From Proteromonas lacertae (lineage: Eukaryota; Sar; Bigyra; Opalinata; Proteromonadidae): a stretch of DNA of 32,130 bases. Location: NCBI GenBank assembly GCA_002245135.1, contig NGBS01000338.1:1-32130 (forward strand), given 5' to 3'. Shown here one piece after another: positions 24,339 through 32,130 of this stretch. The notes under the pieces were generated by a model, which worked only from the letters and a program-made list of their open reading frames with translations, did not search any database and had not been told where the DNA came from. Every line of letters begins with the position of its first letter. Position 1 is the first letter of the stretch. The translations under genes were made by a program, and so were the position numbers.

Positions 24339-24623
24339 ATGTCTTCACCCATTAATCCTAAAGAAGCAGTTGAATTAACAACTGAAAACAATGAACATTG
24401 TATAAATACACATTCAATTTATTTTTCAATAGCGCATTTCATCATCGATTTAACCAATGACGATGATGAAGTGCCAAAGAAGCGCAGTTACGCTGTCATG
24501 ACAACCAACGGTCGCACAAAACGTTACGAAACAAGAACGGTTACAAAAATGCGAACAATTGATGAACAAGATTTACCTGAAGAAGAAGGACCCATCAGTA
24601 GATTAATTAATTCAACTCATTAA
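24339..24623 (+). CDS. Small protein with strong SUMO-interacting motif, 94 residues
   Basis: I chose ATG 24339 (MSSPINPKEA). Near residue 36 it has FIIDLTNDDDEVPKKRSY: a hydrophobic I-I-D-L core directly followed by an acidic run, the standard form of a SUMO-interacting motif, and then a basic patch. The rest is polar, with GRTKRYETRTVTKMRT and an acidic EEEGP before the end. Codon use is less A/T-extreme than in the flanking elements (for example gacgatgatgaagtgcc, aacggtcgcac), so it may be a host gene or an exon of one. It lies between the two elements and its ownership is uncertain. Confidence 0.5.
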   Translation: MSSPINPKEAVELTTENNEHCINTHSIYFSIAHFIIDLTNDDDEVPKKRSYAVMTTNGRTKRYETRTVTKMRTIDEQDLPEEEGPISRLINSTH

Positions 24624-25044
24624 TTGTTTTTATGATTGAATTATGACTCTAAATGCTTTTTTTGATACTTTAAAAAAAAAAAAACATAAAAAAAACTGTG
24701 CATGAGCACAGGCCCGTACTCGCCATACTTCAAATTTTAAAAAAGCTTGATTCACAAACCGCCAGTTTAAAAATTCAAAAATTCAAAAAATGAAACGGCT
24801 ATTTTTATTTTAGCCTCGGGTCCAGCGTCAAGCCTCGTGGTCTAGCGTCAAGCCATTTTGGGTCTGTAGCCCTTAATATATATTATTATCATCTTCTTTA
24901 TGTAAATCACCTGTACCTATATAGTCATTTGTGATATATCTTTTAAACATTATATAATTAATAACTATAAGAATTTATTGAATATCAATTCATTTGATAA
25001 ATTCTTAACGTTTTTAATATATTTTTTTATATGTTATTTAATTA
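24624..25044. other. Intergenic DNA with A-rich run and GC-rich repeats
   Basis: No gene seen. The region holds an A-rich run (24672-24695), a hairpin CTGTGC-atga-GCACAG (24696-24711), AT-rich sequence, and a GC-rich imperfect tandem repeat at 24813-24851. After 24870 it becomes AT-rich and leads to the first gene of element 2. The left end of element 2 may lie in here, but I cannot fix it. Confidence 0.5.
24813..24851. repeat. GC-rich imperfect tandem repeat
   Basis: Two units, gcctcgggtccagcgtcaa (24813-24831) and gcctcgtggtctagcgtcaa (24832-24851), differ at a few positions, and a third gcc follows. It stands out from its AT-rich surroundings and may be the edge of a short interspersed repeat. 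Confidence 0.6.
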
Positions 25045-25791
25045 ATGGGTAAGTTTAAAGATTGGTTAAAAAGATCTAAAATTCTATCAGGTGCAGCTAG
25101 TTTAATACCTTTTGCTGGACCAGTTATTAGTAACAGTATAGAGAATATGGGATATGGTAAGAGAAGACGTAGAGGTAGGGTTGCAAGACATAGATCTAGA
25201 GCAACTCAGTTTACACCTGATGGTAGATTCTTAGGTAGTGCAGGTTCAGTATCTGGCGGCGGAACTGTTAAGTTTAGGACAAAATCTGGTAAAGTTGTTT
25301 CATTTCGTACTAGAAAACGGAGAGGAGCTGGTTTAGGCAGTTTGTTTAAGAAAGGATGGAATGCAATAAGAAAAATAGCTACAAAAGACAATATTACAAG
25401 AGGTATTGAGAAAGCTAAAGAGATAAATAACACTTTAAAAGATAAGAAATATATTAGTGATATATCAGGTAAAGTAGGTACTGTAGCTAATACTCTTGGT
25501 TTAAGTAAAATTGGTGATATAGCAAATAAGATAAGTTCCACTGCTAGTAATTATGGTTATGGAAAACGTAGAAGAAGACATAGGGGTGGTTTAAAGCTAA
25601 GACAAAATAGTGGACTTAAATTAGCAATGAATGGAGGCGCTAAAAGAATTCGTAGTAGAGCAATTACTAAAGTACCAAAAAATAGACCAATTTTGAATGG
25701 TTTAGCTAAACCTTGTGGATTTAACCATAGAGGTTTATACAATCCTCAGAATGATCTTCAAAATTTTTTAGCTTATAAATTAACAACTTAA
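25045..25791 (+). CDS. Very basic core-like protein, 248 residues
   Basis: The N-terminal half (SLIPFAGPVISNSIENMGYG followed by KRRRRGRVARHRSR) resembles the 146-residue protein of element 1 (MIPGWAGKLTGGIAKLLGYG then RRRHRKSRRGG). The C-terminal half (GSLFKKGWNAIRKIATKDNI, later YGYGKRRRRHRGG) resembles the 104-residue one (KSLWGKVKHW, GKDNIADALEKVGFGRRRRR). One gene here thus covers two adjacent genes there. MNGG-A near residue 205 fits the adenain cleavage pattern. It most likely condenses the element's DNA. The frame is intact, with ATG 25045 preceded by AT-rich sequence. Confidence 0.75.
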   Translation: MGKFKDWLKRSKILSGAASLIPFAGPVISNSIENMGYGKRRRRGRVARHRSRATQFTPDGRFLGSAGSVSGGGTVKFRTKSGKVVSFRTRKRRGAGLGSLFKKGWNAIRKIATKDNITRGIEKAKEINNTLKDKKYISDISGKVGTVANTLGLSKIGDIANKISSTASNYGYGKRRRRHRGGLKLRQNSGLKLAMNGGAKRIRSRAITKVPKNRPILNGLAKPCGFNHRGLYNPQNDLQNFLAYKLTT

Positions 25792-25856
25792 AAATTGATT
25801 TTATTATTCATTTGCAAATTTCTTATTGTTTTATATATAATAAAAATAACATAATA

Positions 25857-26300
25857 ATGTATAACACACGATATAGTAGAAGATATACTAGAGAATATTA
25901 TGATGATGATTCATCCTCTTCTGATGATAATGATTATGATTATGATACACCTTTAGCTAAAGACATGAGTAAGACAGATAGACAAATTGCTGAATTGTTA
26001 TATAACTTAAATCATGCTAGTGATAAACCAGCATCTAAGCTTAGTGAAGAGACTAGAAAGAAAAGAGCAGAAAATCTAGCCAAAGCAAGAGAAGCAAGAA
26101 AAAATAAATTAAAAGAAAAAAATGAAAATGAAGATACATCCTCATTAGCTATACCTCATTCACAATCAAAATCAATTAGGTTACCAGGTGATAGTGATCC
26201 ATATGCACAAACAAAACAAAGTAGTGGTAATGGTTTAAAAATACCACCACCTGATGCACCTATGCCTGGTGATAATGCTGTGATGCCAGTTTATTTTTAA
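25857..26300 (+). CDS. Ser/Asp-rich charged protein, 147 residues
   Basis: I chose ATG 25857 (MYNTRYSRRY); a longer frame from 25812 lacks an ATG. The N-terminus is Arg/Tyr-rich, then a Ser/Asp run (DDDSSSSDDNDYDYD), a basic helix (ETRKKRAENLAKAREARKNK) and a Pro-rich C-terminus ending PVYF. It mirrors the 196-residue protein at 13957-14547 in charge order (acidic/serine head, basic helix, tail ending in a PIY/PVY motif) and in position, between the basic core-like and helical genes. It has no RS block. Function unknown; a nucleocapsid-associated role is inferred from context. Confidence 0.65.
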   Translation: MYNTRYSRRYTREYYDDDSSSSDDNDYDYDTPLAKDMSKTDRQIAELLYNLNHASDKPASKLSEETRKKRAENLAKAREARKNKLKEKNENEDTSSLAIPHSQSKSIRLPGDSDPYAQTKQSSGNGLKIPPPDAPMPGDNAVMPVYF

Positions 26301-26354
26301 TTATAAATTATATTCACTAATTTCTTTATATATTTTTGATTATATTTATTTTTT

Positions 26355-26900
26355 ATGTCAAACCCTAAAAAGTCATCTAAACATAACAAAAAGAGTTTAA
26401 AACATTATTTAACAAAGCGTATATTAAGACGAATTAAAAGAAGAGCAAAAGTTAATAAATTCAATAAAGCATTGAGAAAGAGAATTGGCAATCCACTTAA
26501 TTTAGATAATGCTGAGGAACATGTTATGAGGAATAAAATGAGGGAAGCATCCTTTAAACAATTCAATATAAATCAGATACTTACTCAGAATGATTTGAAA
26601 ATGATTCCTGCTTTATTGAATGATCCTAACATATCTCAAGAAAAGAAGTTAGCATTACAAAGTTATTATGATGCATTAGTAAAAGGATTAGTAACTGCAC
26701 AAGATAGAGATAAATTTTTTGGTTCAATTCAATCTGCTTTGTTAAGATCATTACCATATGATAGTTTCAAAAATGTTAAAGACAATTTAAATGTTATCAA
26801 TAATACATTACCAATTTTACCATTCAACTCAAGAAATCCATATGATAAATTAGGTTCAGCAGCACCAGGTGATATACTAGCTAAACGGAGGCATCTCTAA
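26355..26900 (+). CDS. Helical protein with basic N-terminus, 181 residues
   Basis: The first ~50 residues are strongly basic (SSKHNKKSLKHYLTKRILRR, IKRRAKVNKFNKALRKR), and the remainder is helical and soluble (NQILTQNDLKMIPALLNDPN, KKLALQSYYDALVKGLV). It has the same length, plan and relative position as 13366-13911 of element 1, though identity is low. The last codons (KRRHL) share a 12-base word with the protease gene of element 1. The frame is intact. Probably a DNA-contacting virion protein; no family known. Confidence 0.65.
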   Translation: MSNPKKSSKHNKKSLKHYLTKRILRRIKRRAKVNKFNKALRKRIGNPLNLDNAEEHVMRNKMREASFKQFNINQILTQNDLKMIPALLNDPNISQEKKLALQSYYDALVKGLVTAQDRDKFFGSIQSALLRSLPYDSFKNVKDNLNVINNTLPILPFNSRNPYDKLGSAAPGDILAKRRHL

Positions 26901-29844
26901 TCCTCATCTTTTATCTAGTAATTACCCTTCTCATTTCTCATCATCATCATCATCATTTTCTAGACATCCTTTAGATAGAGGTGGTAGGGGAGGTAGGAGA
27001 GGTAGAGGTGGTAGGGGAGGTAGAAGCGCAGCAGAAGGTTTTGAAATATATAAACGTAGACATTTAGGTAGTGACTATATAACCCCTCCCCCGGATGGTA
27101 GTAAATCCGCCTCCAGCGGAGGAGTAGGTATGTCAGACTCAATGTCATCAACAGAATCATTTTTAACTGCTGATGGTGAAATGGAAGAAGAAAATGATGA
27201 AATGAACAATTCTGCACCTATGCTCCCAGGTCCAACTGCACCTAATAGAATTGGTAATTCATCACCTTCAAAATTTGTTCCTTTATCTAAACAAGAAAAG
27301 AAAGAAAAAATAAAAGAATTAAAAGAAGCTTTATCGCAGAAAAAAAGAAGCTGAAGAAAGAATTCAATATTTAGAAGAACAAAAAAAGAGTTAGAAAGTA
27401 AAGTAGCTGAATATAAAGAAAGATATGAATTAGGTGTTCAAGAAATAAGAGAAGCTGCAGAAGCTAATAGAAAAACCAAAGAAGAATATGAGCAAGAATT
27501 AGCAAATTTCAAAGCTGAAAAAGTTGAAGAATTAAATGCTTTAAAAAGAGAAAATCAAGCACTTAAATTAGATATTGAAACAGCTGATAATATGAGAAAC
27601 GATGCTCAATGGAAAGCAGATGATTTATATAAAGAATTATCAGAATATAAAAGTACAATAAATCAATTAAATGTAGACAAGTTTAAATTAACAGATGATT
27701 TAAATAATGCAAATAGAGAAAAGAATGATTTGTTATCAAATATTAATAATTTAAATGAACAAAGAAATTTGGATGCTCAAAATCTATTAAATTTAAATAA
27801 TGAAAAAAATAAACTTGAATTAGCTAATAAAAATTAATCAGATGAAACAAATGACTATAAAATTCAAATTAATGTGTTAAATCAATCTATTAATAATTAC
27901 AGGAATACTATAGGTGATTTAAATGCTACAATAAATAGCCTTAATGAAGAATTGAAAAATATAAAAAAGAGTATAAAATAGCAAAAGAAAACTATATTAA
28001 AGAAAGAGATAATTCAAAGAGAAGAGATGATGATGATGAAGATAAACAAAATCAATTTATAATTCAAATGAATAGTGCAAAGCAAAAAATAGTAGAAATT
28101 GAAAATGAGAAAGAAATGTTAAAAAATGAATTAAGAAACATTAAAGATGAAAGAGATAAATTAATTGTAAATATACAAAATATCAACAGGATATAGATAT
28201 ATTGAAAAGAGATAAAAATACAGTTAAAAATGAGCTAAGTAAAAATAAATCAGAATTAGAGGAACAAATACAATTATTTAAAGCACTAGAACAAAAATAT
28301 CGTCAACTTGAAAACAATAAAAATGAAGAATCCAGAAAATTCCAAGCTGACATCGAACGTCTTCAAGAAAATTCTGCAAAGCGTATTTATGAATTAGAAG
28401 AAGAAAACCAATAAATTAAGAGAAGAAAAGTCATTAATAAATACTCAATTGAATAACCATTTAATCCAAGCTGAAAATGAAAAAAGAAATTACATAGCTG
28501 AAATCAATATGAGAAATAATGAAATAGAAAATTATAAGAATAATTATAACAAATTAACCAACGATTTCAATGAATATAGAAATAATTATAATGAACAAGA
28601 AAAATCTACTATGATTCAAAATATTAGTACATTAGAGCAAGAAAAAAGACAATTACTCATAAACTATGAGTCTGCACAAAATGATTTGAAATCTAAAGAT
28701 ATATCAATAGAAAAACTAAAATTGGATCATACAACTGCAGTTAAAGATTTAAAAGAACTTCAAGAAGAATATAGTGTAATATCAGAATTATTGAAGAATA
28801 GCGAAAAAGACAATACAGAAGAAAAAGCTAATTATGAAAAATTACAAAAGAAGTATGAATCTGAAATTGCTTCATTAAAAGAACAGATAAAACAGAGTGA
28901 AGAAACTATAATGACAATTACTAATGAGAGAGATGTTTTACATTCAAATACAGAAGAATTAAAAAAAAAATAAAACATCAAGATCAGTTATATAACCAGA
29001 ATATGTCTACAAAATTAAAAGAAATTAATGAAAAGCAAGCTATTATTGATGGTTATTTAGCTAAAGCAGTTAATAATGCAAATAAACCTGTATTAATAGA
29101 TAAAGGTATATCTACTGAAGATTACGAAAATAAAAATAAAATTACTTGTAATGATATGGATATAAGAGAACCTCCACCTCCTCCACCACCTCCTCCTCCA
29201 CCACCTGCAGCATCATCTTATTCAGAAATGAAAAAACCTATGAAATTAGGTGTAGTATCATATGATACTTTACATGATTTTGAAGAAGATGATGATGATG
29301 ATTATAAGAGTGTAAAAGAGTTTGATGATGATGAAGAGGAAGATGTTACAGATGACAATCCATATGATAATGATGAGAGAATAAATATAGACGAAGTATA
29401 CAATCAACTTGAACGAAATAGACTTATCAATCCTGAAAACTCTTACTTTGAATGAAAGCGCACAAATACTTGATCAAGATCCTGATCATGATTATATAGT
29501 TAAAAGAAAACATATGACAAGAAAAATTAAAACAAAATAAAGATTTTCTAGATAAGTTATTAGATAATGAGAAAAAAGTGAGAATAGAAAGAAAAGATCC
29601 ATTACCTACAATGCCTGAAGAGTATTATATAAGTAAGAAGAAAGAAGAACAAGAAGTAACTGAAAATGCATTAGAAGAATTTAATAAACGAAAAGTTAAT
29701 GCTAATGATGTTACTTATAATGCTGCATTACAACAGTTACATCAAAATACATTTAGACATCCTGATTCATTTAAATTTACAAATGAAGATGATGTTAAAT
29801 TAGCAAATCGTAAAGTTAAAAGAAGTCTTATCATAAAAAAGTAG
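26881..29844 (+). pseudogene. Decayed giant coiled-coil gene with RGG and polyproline segments
   Basis: This stretch holds fragments of a single long helical gene type on the plus strand. It begins with an Arg/Gly-rich RGG-box segment (26978-27027), then a GC-rich hairpin, then about 1.9 kb of Lys/Glu/Asn/Leu-rich coiled-coil code (about 27280-28975), a run of twelve prolines (29166-29210), a very acidic stretch (about 29280-29380) and a polar C-terminal part. The heptad-like Leu/Ile spacing is clear in pieces such as QIQLFKALEQKYRQLENN. It is broken in roughly six to eight places. No counterpart exists in element 1, so it may be lineage-specific cargo or a lost structural fibre. Confidence 0.6.
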
Positions 29845-29964
29845 ATGAAGAAATAGATGATTTTATTAATTTAATTAATCCCCAATTTGTAGAAGAAGAA
29901 TATTAACAATATTAATTGTTTTAATTATTATTTTTTATATCCATATGGTAATGTATTGTATTTA
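29845..29964. other. Short convergent spacer in element 2
   Basis: The gap between the coiled-coil gene and the polymerase holds AT-rich sequence with ttaatttaattaat (about 29866-29880) and attaattgttttaattatt (about 29910-29928). This is a weak echo of the TTAATTAA tracts at convergent ends in element 1. Confidence 0.35.
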
Positions 29965-32130
29965 TCAAAAAAAATATCTTTTATCATCATAATAGGTTAA
30001 GCCAGTTTTGTTTTGTACTGTTGTATAAACATTATGATGTATTGATTTGATTTGACATACTTCATATTTTTGACTTTTACTAGCACCTTCAACAAAATCA
30101 TTGTATATATCATAAGTTATTTTTCTAGAAACTTTCACATTAATACCTTTACAACGGTTGTCAGTATTAGTATTATTATCAGAATCATCATTCACTTTCT
30201 CCTTTTCGTATATATAGCACTTTGATTTTAATCCTATAAACTTGTTATAACATATAGGTTTTTATTATTCTTATCCTGTTCTTCAAATTTTAATCGATTC
30301 AATGTTCCTGAATGAACAGCTCTATGTATATCCAACTTATAATTTTCTAAATAGGGATTTTTCAAATTACTTCCATCAATCCAATTATTAAAGATAGGAT
30401 CCTCTAAGTCTTCAAAAATATCATTAGTTTCAACTGAGAAAAGTAAACTATCAGTATCAGTCATACATAGTGTTAGCTTATCAGAACCATATTTTTTATC
30501 TAATACATCATACCAATATTTTTGCATTTTGAGTTTAGACAGTGCTAAGATAACCATTCCAATTTGTATAGGTTTATTAATTTCATATAGCTTCTTATGA
30601 AAATGTGCAATTCTTAAAATCACCTTCAATAATGATAAAGTCTTTAAACCATGGATCACTTGCAGCATTAATCATTTGATCTTCATTAGTAATTAAAGAA
30701 ATGTTACTTCTCTTTTCAACACGTTCCATAAATTTACCGTATAAGCTATTCATTAATTTCTTTATATAGTCTGCAGTAGTATTTTGATTGTTTTCTTTAG
30801 CTTGGACTCGTTTTTGCTACCATAGTATTAATATATTTACCCATATATAGACCTTCAGTAAATCTCATTATTCTGTACACTTTACCCACTTTATAGCCAT
30901 GTTCAACTGCAAACTTCAAATTTTGGTAGTGTATTATATATTTTTCTTTAGGATACAAATCAGTTATTAATTTCTCAGTAGCATGGTAAGTACCTCTTTC
31001 TTTATGTATAATACCAAGATTTTCAGCTCTTTCAGTTTGTATATCAGATAACCATTCTTTAGGTATTTTCTTCCTTTCAGGTAGTAATGGGTATTCTTTA
31101 AACTTGTCTTGTAGTTCTATAGGTAACTCGATATCAACTTCTAATATATAACCAAAATCATTATTCTCTAATCTATCTTGATCCATTTCTTCATAATAGG
31201 GTAAATCAAGTATACTTTCTAATGTAATAGAATTTGGATCAATAAATTCAAAGTCATCTAAAGGCATTTTACAAGAAGCCATAACTGAAGGGTATAAAGA
31301 ATTATAGTCTTGATATAATAAGAATTTATTAGGTAAAGTTTCATCATAATTTTTCATAAATTTGTTATTTGCATCTTCCTTACGCTTACCAATATATGAT
31401 AATCCTCCGTATAAACCATTCAATATAAAATCATAGTATTCAGGTTCACAAAATAATTTAAGTTCCACATCAGATACATGTAAGAATAAATCAAGTGATA
31501 AACTGGTAATGTAATATACCAACAAGGATCTATGTGAAAAGTATCAAATATATTATCTCTAAAATCATTAAATATAGACTGAAGAATATAAACATCAATT
31601 TTCAAGTAAAATAAATTGTATTCACGTATATTATCAAATCCAAATATTTGATTTACTTCCATAGCAAAATCAAATTCTTCAGGTTTAATAGTTTCATTAT
31701 CATTCAATTTAGACTTAAAATCATCTATAGTAAGATCTTTGAAATTTTCTTCAAAAAGCTTCAAGAGATGTCATATGCTCATATGGAAAATAATTCTTTT
31801 GAAGTAAGTATTTTTCAATAATTTCATCATCTAGGTAATGTCCATTATATTCTTTAAAATTCTCATAAATTGTTTTGAATTTTTCTTTCTTAGTATTATT
31901 TAATTCTGCTGTAATTTTTAGATCATTAGTTAAATTTGCTAAAGAACCTGCTAAGAATAAATAACTGTCAATAAAACACCAAATTTTTGTATTGTATACA
32001 CTTATAGTTTTCATCTGTATTAGGTATAATATTGAGTGGGCTATTAGTTATTGCAGCAAATTTGGCTAATTCCTTTACTATGAAATGCTGGTCATATTTC
32101 ATAGCATTATGACCTATTATTGGTACTTTT
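29965..32130 (-). pseudogene. polB: Decayed family B DNA polymerase of element 2, truncated by window
   Basis: Recognisable protein-primed PolB parts lie on the minus strand in the expected order from the window edge. Exo II (GHNAMKYDQHF) is near 32070-32115, Exo III (YLKIDVYILQSIFNDFR) near 31560-31610, motif A (DYNSLYPS) at 31286-31309, YILEVDIELP near 31125-31155, motif C (DTDS) at 30447-30458, and the thumb end (KTGLTYYDDKRYF) near 29970-30010. The region carries about five breaks, so it is not a working gene. It is clearly homologous to the element 1 polymerase but much diverged (LYQDYNSLYPSVMASCKMPL against YVDYNSLYPSTMASMKLPY). Upstream exonuclease parts lie outside the window. Confidence 0.85.

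Larger units (their letters stand above)
25045..32130. mobile_element. Polinton/Maverick element 2, decayed and truncated by window edge
   Basis: A second, different Polinton lies in inverted orientation relative to element 1. It keeps three open virion-block genes (25045-26900) in the same order as in element 1, a long decayed coiled-coil gene, and a decayed family B polymerase on the minus strand that runs past the window edge. No integrase, protease, ATPase or capsid gene is seen in the visible part; they may lie beyond the edge or be lost. Roughly ten or more breaks mark it as clearly older than element 1. Its polymerase and virion genes are too diverged to be a recent copy of element 1. 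Neither end was found. Confidence 0.75.

Noticed and set aside
24672-24695. Poly(A) tail of a retrotransposed sequence
   Set aside because: An A-rich run alone, without a recognisable body or target duplication, is not enough in such AT-rich DNA.

Overview
The window is AT-rich eukaryotic DNA made almost entirely of two virus-like Polinton/Maverick elements. The first is large and nearly complete and runs from about the left edge to 23.7 kb. The second is a decayed relative that starts near 25.0 kb and is cut by the right edge. The calls rest on the hallmark Polinton set: protein-primed family B DNA polymerase, retrovirus-type (rve) integrase, adenain-like cysteine protease, A32-like packaging ATPase, and a jelly-roll major capsid plus penton pair. 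The host cannot be named from sequence alone. The A/T-homopolymer flank with short GC-rich patches, and the published presence of Polintons in Glomus/Rhizophagus, would fit an arbuscular mycorrhizal fungus, but this is a guess.

Element 1, left to right. Positions 1-531 are non-coding and full of small palindromes, tandem repeats and a large hairpin. A small minus-strand helical gene (532-945) diverges from the replication module on the plus strand: a Pro/Gln-rich N-terminal frame (1142-2227), the polymerase exonuclease and palm parts (2254-6105) and integrase (6165-7457). Two small genes with overlapping divergent starts follow (7462-8310). A long minus-strand virion block (15436 down to 8340) encodes two very basic core-like proteins, an RS-rich protein, a helical protein, an acidic protein, a membrane protein and a 1026-residue protein whose C-terminus is the protease. 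Four unknown genes (15503-17491) and a possible nucleic-acid-binding protein (17642-18334) come next. The morphogenesis block on the minus strand (22697 down to 18382) is penton, major capsid, ATPase and an unknown protein. Two plus-strand genes end the element: a basic protein with a CaaX-like C-terminus (22759-23382) and a 78-residue membrane protein (23414-23650). Most frames are open, so the element looks young, with roughly two to four breaks. No terminal inverted repeat or target-site duplication could be matched.

Between the elements lie a tRNA-like A-box/B-box sequence (about 23.70-23.77 kb), AT-rich sequence with short repeats, a 94-codon gene with a strong SUMO-interacting-motif candidate, and GC-rich short repeats.

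Element 2 (25045 to beyond 32130) lies inverted relative to element 1. It has the same virion order (basic core-like, charged Ser/Asp-rich, helical 181-residue protein), then a long decayed coiled-coil gene with RGG and polyproline segments, then a decayed polymerase on the minus strand. It carries roughly ten or more breaks, so it is older and belongs to a different lineage. Palindromic TTAATTAA tracts at convergent gene ends, ATTGACA motifs in two divergent promoters and TTGATWATCAA palindromes in a third suggest an element-specific expression programme.
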